Assembly (NCBI RefSeq): GCF_902706225.1 | Contig: NZ_CACSKB010000030.1 | Coordinates: 1-51,368, forward strand | Length of the DNA stretch: 51,368 nucleotides | Reading direction: 5' to 3' | DNA from: Microbacterium sp. 18062 | GTDB lineage: Bacteria; Actinomycetota; Actinomycetes; Actinomycetales; Microbacteriaceae | Shown: in pieces, positions 44,214 to 51,331 of the stretch | Numbering within the stretch: the stretch's first letter is position 1 | Layout: each line of letters begins with the position of its first letter | The notes under the pieces: generated by a model | Told to the model about the DNA's origin: nothing | Databases searched by the model: none | What the model saw: only the letters and a program-made list of their open reading frames with translations | Program-made: the position numbers and the translations under genes

Positions 44214-44227
44214 TTACATGAATGTAA
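44214..44227. promoter_or_regulatory. Palindrome TTACAT-GA-ATGTAA between divergent SDR and LLM operons
   Basis: Perfect 6-base arms with a 2-base spacer. It is followed by C, giving ATGTAAC, the same word (TGTAAC) that is fixed in the control elements at 33519 and 46586; near the latter the related pair TTACA-N11-TGTAA occurs at 46580-46600. It stands 65 bases before the SDR start (leftward) and 67 before the LLM start (rightward), well placed to control both. A candidate Lrp/AsnC site, by inference. Confidence 0.6.
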
Positions 44228-44293
44228 CGGATCATGCGTATCGTGCATATCGCCTGAAAGAACGGCCGCGCGGGCGGCGGGAGGAGTCGCAAC

Positions 44294-45268
44294 GTGAGAT
44301 TCGGAGCCGGCCTATGGTGCCTGCAGGCCACGGCGACTGCGCCGCGACATCACAGTCGTACCTACCGGGACTTCCTCGAAGACGCGCGGGCGATCGAATC
44401 GTACGGCTACTCGTCCCTCTGGCTGAGCGAACACCATTTCTTCTACGACGGCTACTGCCCGGCGCTGCTGCCCGCGGCCGCGGCGGCCCTCTCGGCGACC
44501 CGCACTCTGCGTCTGGGCACCGGGATGATGCTGATGCCGTTGCACCAAGCGGACCGCGCCTCACGCGTCGCCGCTCAGATCGCCCGTCGCTACGAGGGCC
44601 GCCTCGACATCGGACTCGGGCTCGGATACCGGCAGATCGAATTCGAGGGAAAGGGCATCGCGATGACCGATCGCGTGAAGCTTCACCGGGAGGGTACCCG
44701 CCTGATGGTCGAGCGTGCCGTCCCCGAAGGGGCCATGGTGTGGGCGGGCTCGGCCACACCCAAAGGAGTCGCGCGGGCGGGCGCCCGGGGACACGGCATC
44801 CTTCTCTCCGGGGCGAACCCTCTCCCGCTCGTCCGCGAGCTCGCCTCCGCGCACCGTGCCGGATGGGAATCGGCGGGACGCCCCGGCGGCGAACGACCTC
44901 GCGTCGCGGCCCTTCGAAACTTCTGGGTGACCGACGATCTGCGTGAGCGCGAGGCCGTGCTCGACTGGCAACGCGCGAGCTACGTGCTCTACGCAGGGCT
45001 CGGCTGGAGCGTTTCCGAGCGGGACTCGACGCGCAGCATGGACTTCGTCGCGAACGCCGACCAGGCTCTCGCGGACGCGGTGGCTACCTCTGTGGTGGGC
45101 TCGGCCGCCGCGGTCGTCGACGCGCTCCACGAGGTCTCGGACGCAGGGGTCGACGACGTGGTGTTCCGTTGCGCGATCGAGGGCGCGCCGGCGCCCGTCG
45201 TGCGCGCCATGCTCGCGCGCATGTCCGACACCGTGTTGCCGGCCGCCGAAGGGCTCGTCGCCGCATGA
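44294..45268 (+). CDS. LLM-class flavin-dependent oxidoreductase
   Basis: A 324-residue luciferase-like enzyme. GTG 44294 has GGGAGGAG upstream. Motifs: SYGYSSLWLSEHHFFYDGYC (the SEHHF form found in FMN-type LLM enzymes), TRTLRLGTGMMLMPLHQADR and YEGRLDIGLGLGYRQIEFEG. The C-terminal part has GSAAAVVDALHEVSDAGVDD. Its stop overlaps the next start. Together with the 45265 gene it may form a two-subunit flavin enzyme, as in bacterial luciferase; that is inference. Confidence 0.87.
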   Translation: MRFGAGLWCLQATATAPRHHSRTYRDFLEDARAIESYGYSSLWLSEHHFFYDGYCPALLPAAAAALSATRTLRLGTGMMLMPLHQADRASRVAAQIARRYEGRLDIGLGLGYRQIEFEGKGIAMTDRVKLHREGTRLMVERAVPEGAMVWAGSATPKGVARAGARGHGILLSGANPLPLVRELASAHRAGWESAGRPGGERPRVAALRNFWVTDDLREREAVLDWQRASYVLYAGLGWSVSERDSTRSMDFVANADQALADAVATSVVGSAAAVVDALHEVSDAGVDDVVFRCAIEGAPAPVVRAMLARMSDTVLPAAEGLVAA

Positions 45269-45978
45269 GGATCGCGATCGCTCTGGATGCGTCTGACGAA
45301 AGCACCGACGCCTTCGACGTTGCGGCCGAGGCCGATCGGGCGGGTGTCGCTGCGGTGGCGATCCCCGCGCTCGCCGGAGGGGAGGCTGCCTTCGCGGCAG
45401 CCATCGCGGCGGTGACGCGCGACGTGCGCATCCTCGTTCCGGTCGTACTCGGCAGTGACAATCCCACCACCCTCGCTGAAGAGCTCTCGGTGGTCGACCA
45501 CATCTCGGGCGGACGCGTCGTCGCGGTCGTCACGAATGGCGGGCTGGACGAGGATGCAGCGGCTGAGGACCGCAGCGTGCTCGAGGCGGCGTGGTCGGGT
45601 CGGTGGGTGGATCTGCCCGCGCGCTGGCGCATCGGTGACCCCGTGCGGGTCGCGGTGACGCCGGCTCCTGCGCAGCTGGTGCTGCCGATCTGGGACACCA
45701 TCGTCGCCGCCGACTCCGAGAAAGGTCGGCTCGCCACGGCGGACGCCGTTCGCCTCACGATCAGCGGAGACCTCGAGCGCGACCGAGGCGAGATCGTGCG
45801 CCTCGCCGCAACGGGTGTCGGACTCGCCATCGTGACGATTCCTCGCGGCCTGGCCGTGGAGCGCTTTGTCGCGCGCTACCTTATTCCGGAGGCCGCCATG
45901 CCCGGTTTCCCGCGTATCGTCGCGGAGTCGGCCTGGCCGTCCGCAGGTCCCATCCCAGAGCACCCGCCGGTGCTCTGA
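45265..45978 (+). CDS. Short LLM-family protein, probable second subunit
   Basis: A 237-residue divergent luciferase-like protein, about two thirds of the usual length. It keeps the AAEADRAGVAAVAIPALAGG start of the barrel and NPTTLAEELSVVDHISGGRV (the family's 'L-D-x-x-S-G-G-R' motif), but lacks the usual G-x-G-x-G loop after it and has a shortened insertion region. ATG 45265 overlaps the stop of the full-length LLM gene. The shortening and coupling recall LuxB-like non-catalytic subunits. It could also be a degenerate enzyme. Confidence 0.7.
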   Translation: MRIAIALDASDESTDAFDVAAEADRAGVAAVAIPALAGGEAAFAAAIAAVTRDVRILVPVVLGSDNPTTLAEELSVVDHISGGRVVAVVTNGGLDEDAAAEDRSVLEAAWSGRWVDLPARWRIGDPVRVAVTPAPAQLVLPIWDTIVAADSEKGRLATADAVRLTISGDLERDRGEIVRLAATGVGLAIVTIPRGLAVERFVARYLIPEAAMPGFPRIVAESAWPSAGPIPEHPPVL

Positions 45979-46003
45979 ACGACGAGTCGAAGGAACCCTG
46001 ATC

Positions 46004-46558
46004 GTGCCCAAACGCAGTCCAATGGCCGCATTGGTCGGCGCCCTTGATCGCCCCCAAGACCCGATCACCCTCGATGAGACCGACATGGCACTGCTGCGTG
46101 AGCTGGCCGCGGACTCGCGTCTGTCTCAACGGGCACTGGCGCGACAGATCAATATGTCGGCGCCCGCGGTGGCCGAGCGCATCGCGCGCCTCGAGCGACT
46201 GGGTGTGATCAAGGGGTACAGCGTCGAGGTCGATTGGGATCGGCTCGGATTCGACGTGGTCGTGTACATGCCGATCACGCTGGACTCGGGCAGCGACCTC
46301 GCGCCCACCCTCGAGGGCTTTCGGCAGATCGCGGAGCTCGAGGAGCTGACTGTCACGACCGGGCAATACGACCTGCTCGCCAGGTTCCGGCTGAGCGGCC
46401 ACGGGCATCTGCGCGAGCTCTTGCTGGATCGCCTCTGGCAGATCCCGAACGTCAAACGGATCGAAACGATGCTGAGCCTCGGAAGCCTCGTGTCCGAGAG
46501 CTATACGCGCCGAGTACTGTCGATGAGCGACTCGAACGAGAAGCTTGCGAACGACTGA
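46004..46558 (+). CDS. Lrp/AsnC-family transcriptional regulator
   Basis: A 184-residue feast/famine regulator. Helix-turn-helix at about 25-75: ITLDETDMALLRELAADSRL, LSQRALARQINMSAPAVAER, IARLERLGVIKGYSVEV. The C-terminal RAM ligand domain has VVVYMPITLDSGSDLAPTLE, TVTTGQYDLLARFRLSGHGH and LDRLWQIPNVKRIETMLSLG. Start GTG 46004 with AAGGAA upstream; ATG 46022 is possible. It stands directly before hyuA and its likely operator, so it probably senses an amino-acid-like metabolite of the pathway and controls the operons that share the TGTAAC elements. Confidence 0.9.
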   Translation: MPKRSPMAALVGALDRPQDPITLDETDMALLRELAADSRLSQRALARQINMSAPAVAERIARLERLGVIKGYSVEVDWDRLGFDVVVYMPITLDSGSDLAPTLEGFRQIAELEELTVTTGQYDLLARFRLSGHGHLRELLLDRLWQIPNVKRIETMLSLGSLVSESYTRRVLSMSDSNEKLAND

Positions 46559-46585
46559 TAAGTATTGTTCGTGATTTCTTTACAC

Positions 46586-46639
46586 TTAGCATTCTTGTAA
46601 CACTACGGACTAACGCGTGACACAGCAGGCTCGTACATT
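46586..46639 (+). promoter_or_regulatory. 54-bp control element, copy B, upstream of hyuA
   Basis: Aligned without gaps to copy A at 33519-33572 with 40 of 54 identical bases. It ends 38 bases before hyuA. An inverted pair TTACA (46580-46584) and TGTAA (46596-46600) overlaps its left part and may be the protein-binding site. Surrounding bases (46559-46645) are clearly AT-richer than the coding regions, as expected for a promoter. Confidence 0.7.
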
Positions 46640-46677
46640 GCCTAATAGGTGGTATCCGTACGAGGCGGGAGAGTCAC

Positions 46678-48687
46678 ATGAAGTTCCGGGTGGGCGTGGA
46701 CATCGGCGGCACATACACCGATGCGGTCGCGGTCTCGTCCGAAGGCGAGGTGCGCACGGCGAAGGCTCTCTCGACGCCGGGCGCGCTGGCTGACGGCGTG
46801 CTCAACGCGGTGGGGTTGCTCGGGGTGCCGCCCGACGGAATCGAGGCATTCATCCACGGGACGACCGCCGGACTGAACGCCTTTCTCGAGCGTCGAGGCG
46901 CTCGCATGGCTCTGGTGACCACGCGCGGCTTCCGCGATGTGTACGAGCTGGGGCGCGCGAGCCGGCCCGACATGTACAACCTCCGCTACGTGGCGCCCGC
47001 GCCGCTGATCGCCCGGCGTGACGTCTTCGAGATCGACGAACGGCTCGGAGCGGACGGCCGCGTCGTGCAGCCGCTCGATGCTGGCGCCGTACGCGAGCTC
47101 GCGGTGAGGCTCGCTGCCGAATACGAGGCCGTCGCCGTCGTCCTCCTGCATGCCTATCGGAATCCGGTGCATGAGCGGGCGGTGCGCGACATCCTCGCCG
47201 ACGTGGCCCCCGATCTGGCGGTCGTGATCTCAAACGAGACTGCACCCGAGTGGCGGGAGTACGAGAGGACGAGCACCACGGCCATCTCCGGGTACGTCGC
47301 CCCGATCGTTCGCGGCTACCTCGACGAGCTCGAGGGCAGACTGCGCGGCGTCGGCTTCGAAGGCGATGTGAAGGTCATGCAGTCCAACGGCGGCACCATG
47401 CCCATCTCTCAGGCTCGGGGCAACGCGATTCAGACGCTCTTCTCGGGGCCGGTCGGCGGCACGATGGCCGGTGTCGCGATCGCGGACGACCTCGGCATCG
47501 ACCGGCTCATCTGCGTGGACATGGGTGGCACGTCGTTCGACGTGAGCCTCGTCATCGACCACATGGCCGACATCGCCGTTCATTCGGAGATCGAGGGGCA
47601 CCCGCTCCTGTCGCCGAGCGTCGTCATGCACACCATCGGGGCCGGTGGCGGTTCCGTCGCCCATGTGATGGGCGGCGCTCTGCGCGTCGGCCCGCGTTCG
47701 GCGGGCTCCGTGCCCGGCCCCGCTTCGTACGGCCGCGGGGGGATCGAGCCGACCGTGACGGACGCGAACGTGTCGCTCGGACGGCTGCCGCGTGTCGCGC
47801 TTCTCGGAGGCTCGCTCACCCTCGATGAGGCCGCTGCCGCGTCGGCGCTCGCGGCGGTCGGCGACGCTCTGGGACTGAGCGTCGAGCGCACGGCGCTCGG
47901 AGTCATCGAGGTCGCCGACGCTGCGATGGCCAATGCGATCCGTGAGATCACGGTCGCGCGCGGCATCGATCCGCGCGACTTCGCCCTTGTCGCCTTCGGC
48001 GGCGCAGGGCCCCTGCACGCTACGAGCCTCGCAGACGAGCTGGAGATCGAGCGGGTGATCGTGCCCGCCAACCCCGGTGTGCTGTCGGCGTGGGGCATGG
48101 TGCACACCGACACGCGCTACGACCTGGTGCGCTCGCTCTGGTCGGAGCTGAGCCGGCTCGACGCGGGCGAGCTCGAAGCCGCCATCGAGGGCCTTGAGCA
48201 GCGCGGACGCGAGCTTCTGGCCGACGATGGATTCGCCGTCGACGAGATGAGCCTGCTGCCCGTGCTCGACCTCCGCTACGCGGGTCAGGAATACACCCTG
48301 TCGGTTCCGCTGGGCGCAGCGCACGACGTGGATGCCGCACGGGCGGCGTTCGACGACGAGCACCAGGAACGTTTCGGGCACAACAACCCGTCAGAGGACG
48401 TCGAGATGGTGGCCGTGCGACTGGTCGCAACGGGTGTGACGGCGCGTCCCGCCGCAGCCGCCGTCGCGGCGGAGGCCGAGCCGGTCGTGCTCGGCGAGCA
48501 AGAGGTGCGTTTCGCCGGTTCGAGCGTCATGACACCGGTGGTGGATCGGGGCACCATCCCCGCCGGCCGCGTCGTCGTCGGACCGGCCATCGTGCTCGAG
48601 TCCGGATGCACCATCCTTGTGCCGCCCGGTTGGGCCGCGACGCCGTCCGCCGCCGGCCACCTCATCCTCGAAAGGAACGCGAGTTGA
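46678..48687 (+). CDS. hyuA: Hydantoinase/oxoprolinase family protein, HyuA-type subunit
   Basis: A 669-residue ATP-binding subunit of the N-methylhydantoinase / 5-oxoprolinase / acetone carboxylase superfamily. It opens with the actin-like phosphate loop VDIGGTYTDAVAV, then FIHGTTAGLNAFLERRGARM, TTRGFRDVYELGRASRPDMY, SNETAPEWREYERTSTTAIS, MQSNGGTMP, TLFSGPVGGTMAG, CVDMGGTSFDVSLV and TIGAGGGSVAHV; the C-terminal part has VAFGGAGPLHATSLADELEI and PGVLSAWGM. All family motifs are in order. It uses ATP to open or carboxylate its substrate together with the B subunit. GGGAGAG lies ahead of ATG 46678. Confidence 0.93.
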   Translation: MKFRVGVDIGGTYTDAVAVSSEGEVRTAKALSTPGALADGVLNAVGLLGVPPDGIEAFIHGTTAGLNAFLERRGARMALVTTRGFRDVYELGRASRPDMYNLRYVAPAPLIARRDVFEIDERLGADGRVVQPLDAGAVRELAVRLAAEYEAVAVVLLHAYRNPVHERAVRDILADVAPDLAVVISNETAPEWREYERTSTTAISGYVAPIVRGYLDELEGRLRGVGFEGDVKVMQSNGGTMPISQARGNAIQTLFSGPVGGTMAGVAIADDLGIDRLICVDMGGTSFDVSLVIDHMADIAVHSEIEGHPLLSPSVVMHTIGAGGGSVAHVMGGALRVGPRSAGSVPGPASYGRGGIEPTVTDANVSLGRLPRVALLGGSLTLDEAAAASALAAVGDALGLSVERTALGVIEVADAAMANAIREITVARGIDPRDFALVAFGGAGPLHATSLADELEIERVIVPANPGVLSAWGMVHTDTRYDLVRSLWSELSRLDAGELEAAIEGLEQRGRELLADDGFAVDEMSLLPVLDLRYAGQEYTLSVPLGAAHDVDAARAAFDDEHQERFGHNNPSEDVEMVAVRLVATGVTARPAAAAVAAEAEPVVLGEQEVRFAGSSVMTPVVDRGTIPAGRVVVGPAIVLESGCTILVPPGWAATPSAAGHLILERNAS

Positions 48688-50354
48688 ACAGCGCCGCCAT
48701 CGTCACCTCATCCGCTGCGACCGAGACCGTCGACCCGGTCAGCGTCGAGGTCATCCGCAACGCCTTCGAGTCGATCGCGGCGCAGATGAACAACAACCTC
48801 ATCCGCTCGGCCTACACGCCCCTCATCTACGAGATGAAGGACTGCGCCGTCGCTCTGTACGACGCGAAGGGCAGGCTGCTCGGGCAGTCGACCGGCCTGC
48901 CCATCTTCCTCGGCGCGCTCAATGCCGCCATAGACGCGACCATCGCGCACTTCGGCATCGGCTACGACATCTTCAAACCGGGCGACGTGTATGCCGTGAA
49001 CGACAGCTATCTGGTCGGCAGCCACCTCAACGACGTGTCCGTGTTCTCGCCGCTGTTCTACGACGGTGAGCTCGTCGGCTTCGGGGCCTCGAAGGCGCAC
49101 TGGATCGACATCGGCGCCAAGGACCCGAGTCAGGCCGTGGACTCGCGGAGCATCTATCAAGAGGGTTATCGACTCGGACCCACGCACATCTACCGCGAGG
49201 GGGTGCGTCAAGACGGCATCATCGACCTGTTGCTGCGAAACAGCCGGATGCCGCGGTCAGTCCACGGCGACCTGCACGCCCAGGTCGTGGCCGCGCACAC
49301 CGGTGAGGTGCTGATGGCGAAGCTGTACGACCGCTTCGGAAAGCAGAGGATCGAGGCTGCCGCGGAGGAGATCTTCCGTCAGTGCGAGCAGCTCGACATC
49401 GAGGCGGTACGGACGATCCCGAACGGTGTCTATGAAGCGGAGGGCGCACTCGACTCCTGGGGACCCGGCGGTGACCCGGTGCCGGTCAAGGTGAAGATCA
49501 CGGTCGCGGACGAGACCATCGAGCTGGATCTGCGCGGATCGAGCCCGCAGACCCCCGGCTCGATGAACTGCGGCTATCCGCAGACCGTGTCGGCGGCCCG
49601 TCTGGCGTTCAAGTTCCTCATCCGGCCGGACCTCGCGGCGACCGACGGCACATTCCGCTACCTGTCGATCAAGACCGATGCGGCCTCCGTCTTCGATGCG
49701 CGCGAGCCCGCCGCCTGCCAGTTCTACTATCCGCATCTGGGCATGATGATCGACCTGATTCTGAAGGCTCTCGCGCCTGCCCTGCCCGATGCCGTGGCGG
49801 CAGGCCAGCCGGCCGACTCGATGAACATCTTCTTCACGGGCATGCCCGATGACAGTGATGAACGCTTCTTCTATGGTGAGGCGACTGCCGTCGGATGGGG
49901 CGCGATGAGCGGTCTGGACGGAGCGGACGGAGAGATCAACTATGGCGGAGGCGACCTCAAGAACCTTCCGATCGAGGTGCTCGAGGCCAAATACCCCATC
50001 CGGATCCACGGCTACGGGCTGCGCGAGGGATCGGGCGGCGTAGGCAAACACCGGGGTGGGCTCGGCGTGTGGCGCGAGTATGAGACGCTCGCCGAACGCA
50101 TCACGGTCTCGCTGTGGTTCGAGCGCGGCAACACCCCTGCCTGGGGTCTCTTCGGCGGTGGGGCCGGCGCGCCGACCGATGTGGAGCTGGATCGGGGCGA
50201 TGGCCCCGAGCGCATCCTGAAAGTGAACCAGCTGCCTCTGCCGAAAGGCTCACGCGTCACGATCAAGACAGGTGGCGGGGGAGGATACGGACCGGCCGAG
50301 GAGAGGGACCCGCGGCTCGCGGAGCACGACCGCTCCCACGGCTACACGGCGTGA
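48684..50354 (+). CDS. hyuB: Hydantoinase/oxoprolinase family protein, HyuB-type subunit
   Basis: A 556-residue B subunit. The start is TTG 48684 overlapping the hyuA stop, preceded by AAAGGAA; earlier in-frame codons lie inside hyuA and have no family similarity. Motifs: VEVIRNAFESIAAQMNNNLI, RSAYTPLIYEMKDCAVALYD, GDVYAVNDSYLVGSHLNDVS, the RNSRMPRSVHGDLHAQVVAA stretch, GSMNCGYPQTVSAARLAFKF and the glycine-rich end GSRVTIKTGGGGGYGP. No third small (gamma) subunit as in acetone carboxylase is present, so hydrolysis of a lactam or hydantoin-like ring is the better guess than carboxylation. Confidence 0.93.
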   Translation: MNSAAIVTSSAATETVDPVSVEVIRNAFESIAAQMNNNLIRSAYTPLIYEMKDCAVALYDAKGRLLGQSTGLPIFLGALNAAIDATIAHFGIGYDIFKPGDVYAVNDSYLVGSHLNDVSVFSPLFYDGELVGFGASKAHWIDIGAKDPSQAVDSRSIYQEGYRLGPTHIYREGVRQDGIIDLLLRNSRMPRSVHGDLHAQVVAAHTGEVLMAKLYDRFGKQRIEAAAEEIFRQCEQLDIEAVRTIPNGVYEAEGALDSWGPGGDPVPVKVKITVADETIELDLRGSSPQTPGSMNCGYPQTVSAARLAFKFLIRPDLAATDGTFRYLSIKTDAASVFDAREPAACQFYYPHLGMMIDLILKALAPALPDAVAAGQPADSMNIFFTGMPDDSDERFFYGEATAVGWGAMSGLDGADGEINYGGGDLKNLPIEVLEAKYPIRIHGYGLREGSGGVGKHRGGLGVWREYETLAERITVSLWFERGNTPAWGLFGGGAGAPTDVELDRGDGPERILKVNQLPLPKGSRVTIKTGGGGGYGPAEERDPRLAEHDRSHGYTA

Positions 50355-50431
50355 TGTGAGAGCCTCGCCACACATCGGTCCCAGAGCCTGGATTCACCGA
50401 TGGGCTTGGGCGCGGCGCCTGCAGCGGTAGG

Positions 50432-50465
50432 TATAAGGGTGGCTGCCGGGCGGTACCATGGTGCC
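50432..50465 (+). promoter_or_regulatory. vapBC promoter and probable autoregulatory operator
   Basis: TATAAG at 50432-50437 is a fair -10 box in a very GC-rich region. At 50452-50465 lies GGTACCATGGTGCC, a 14-base palindrome with one mismatched pair, ending directly at the ATG of vapB. VapB-type antitoxins bind such palindromes to repress their own operon; that is known for the family and inferred here. Confidence 0.55.
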
Positions 50466-50717
50466 ATGAGCCTGAACATCAAGAATCCTGCGGTACTGGA
50501 GCTCACCCGTGACCTGGCGCGGCTGCTGGGTACCTCGCAGGTGGGCGCGCTGGAGGTCGCGTTGCGTGAGAAGCTCGCGCGCGAGCAGGCGGGCGATGAT
50601 GTGCGGCGCGAGCAGATCCGGCGTGATCTGGTCGAGATTCGAGAGAGGCTGCGGGGCGGCCCCACGCGGCAGCAGATCGACGACGATCTGTATGACGAGT
50701 GGGGGCTTCCCCGATGA
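50466..50717 (+). CDS. vapB: VapB-type antitoxin
   Basis: An 83-residue antitoxin of the Rv0623-like type (SLNIKNPAVLELTRDLARLL, then GALEVALREKLAREQA). The first strand and two helices form a ribbon-helix-helix DNA-binding domain; the acidic C-terminus (RQQIDDDLYDEWGLPR) is the expected toxin-binding tail. ATG 50466 is preferred to an earlier start since the conserved part begins here. It overlaps vapC by 4 bases. Confidence 0.9.
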   Translation: MSLNIKNPAVLELTRDLARLLGTSQVGALEVALREKLAREQAGDDVRREQIRRDLVEIRERLRGGPTRQQIDDDLYDEWGLPR

Positions 50718-51109
50718 TCCTCGATACGTCCGCGATCGTCGCGGTGATCGATGACGAAGAGTATGCCGACGGTGTCGCAGACCGGATCGCCTCGGCGTCG
50801 AAGGTCGCCATATCCGCGTCGACGGTCGTGGAGCTCACCGCGGTGCTGATGAGGTATGGACGGCCGGAGGCGCACGCGATCGTGGATCGGAAGCTGCACG
50901 ACTGGGGAGTCGAGATCGTGCCGTTCGATGCAGAGCAGGCGCGTGTCGCGCAGCAGGCGTATCGCGACTACGGCCGCGGTTCCGGTCATCCTGCCCGCCT
51001 CAACCTGGGTGACTGCTACAGCTACGCTCTGGCGACCGTCACCAGGGACACGCTGCTCTACGTCGGCGACGACTTCGCCGAGACCGACGTCCGATCCGCG
51101 CTCGGCTGA
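50714..51109 (+). CDS. vapC: VapC-type PIN-domain ribonuclease toxin
   Basis: A 131-residue PIN-domain protein starting at the ATGA overlap with vapB. The acidic residues of the active site are in place: Asp4 in MILDTSAIVAV, Glu40 in VVELTAVL, Asp100 in LGDCYSYALA and Asp119 in LYVGDDF. Length and layout are typical of VapC. Known homologs cleave tRNA or rRNA; the target here is unknown. Confidence 0.93.
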   Translation: MILDTSAIVAVIDDEEYADGVADRIASASKVAISASTVVELTAVLMRYGRPEAHAIVDRKLHDWGVEIVPFDAEQARVAQQAYRDYGRGSGHPARLNLGDCYSYALATVTRDTLLYVGDDFAETDVRSALG

Positions 51110-51276
51110 ACGCGCCTGGGCGTGATCTCCGCGGATCGACCCGCGTCCCCGCGACGAGGTCAGTTCGAGTCTGAGATGAACGGCACCTGTCGGGGATCGA
51201 GCGTGAACTGGTGGGTGAGTCTCATAGCGTGGTGTTACTTCCCGCGGGGCTCTCGTCGTCGTTGACGTAGAGGAGC

Positions 51277-51331
51277 CATCGTGGGAGCCCCAGTTGTTTC
51301 CGGCAAGAAGCAAAGAAGTGATCCCACGATG
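51277..51331. repeat. Perfect 10-base inverted repeat overlapping a putative transposase start codon
   Basis: CATCGTGGGA (51277-51286) and TCCCACGATG (51322-51331) are exact complements separated by 35 bases. The right arm contains the ATG at 51329. If transcribed from outside, the stem would hide the start codon, a known way for insertion sequences to avoid expression by read-through. The region 51110-51276 holds no gene that I can see. Confidence 0.6.

Noticed and set aside
46678..50354. Acetone or acetophenone carboxylase
   Set aside because: HyuA/HyuB-like subunits occur in these carboxylases, but no small gamma subunit or further carboxylase gene is present. Hydantoinase/oxoprolinase is the simpler call, though not proven.
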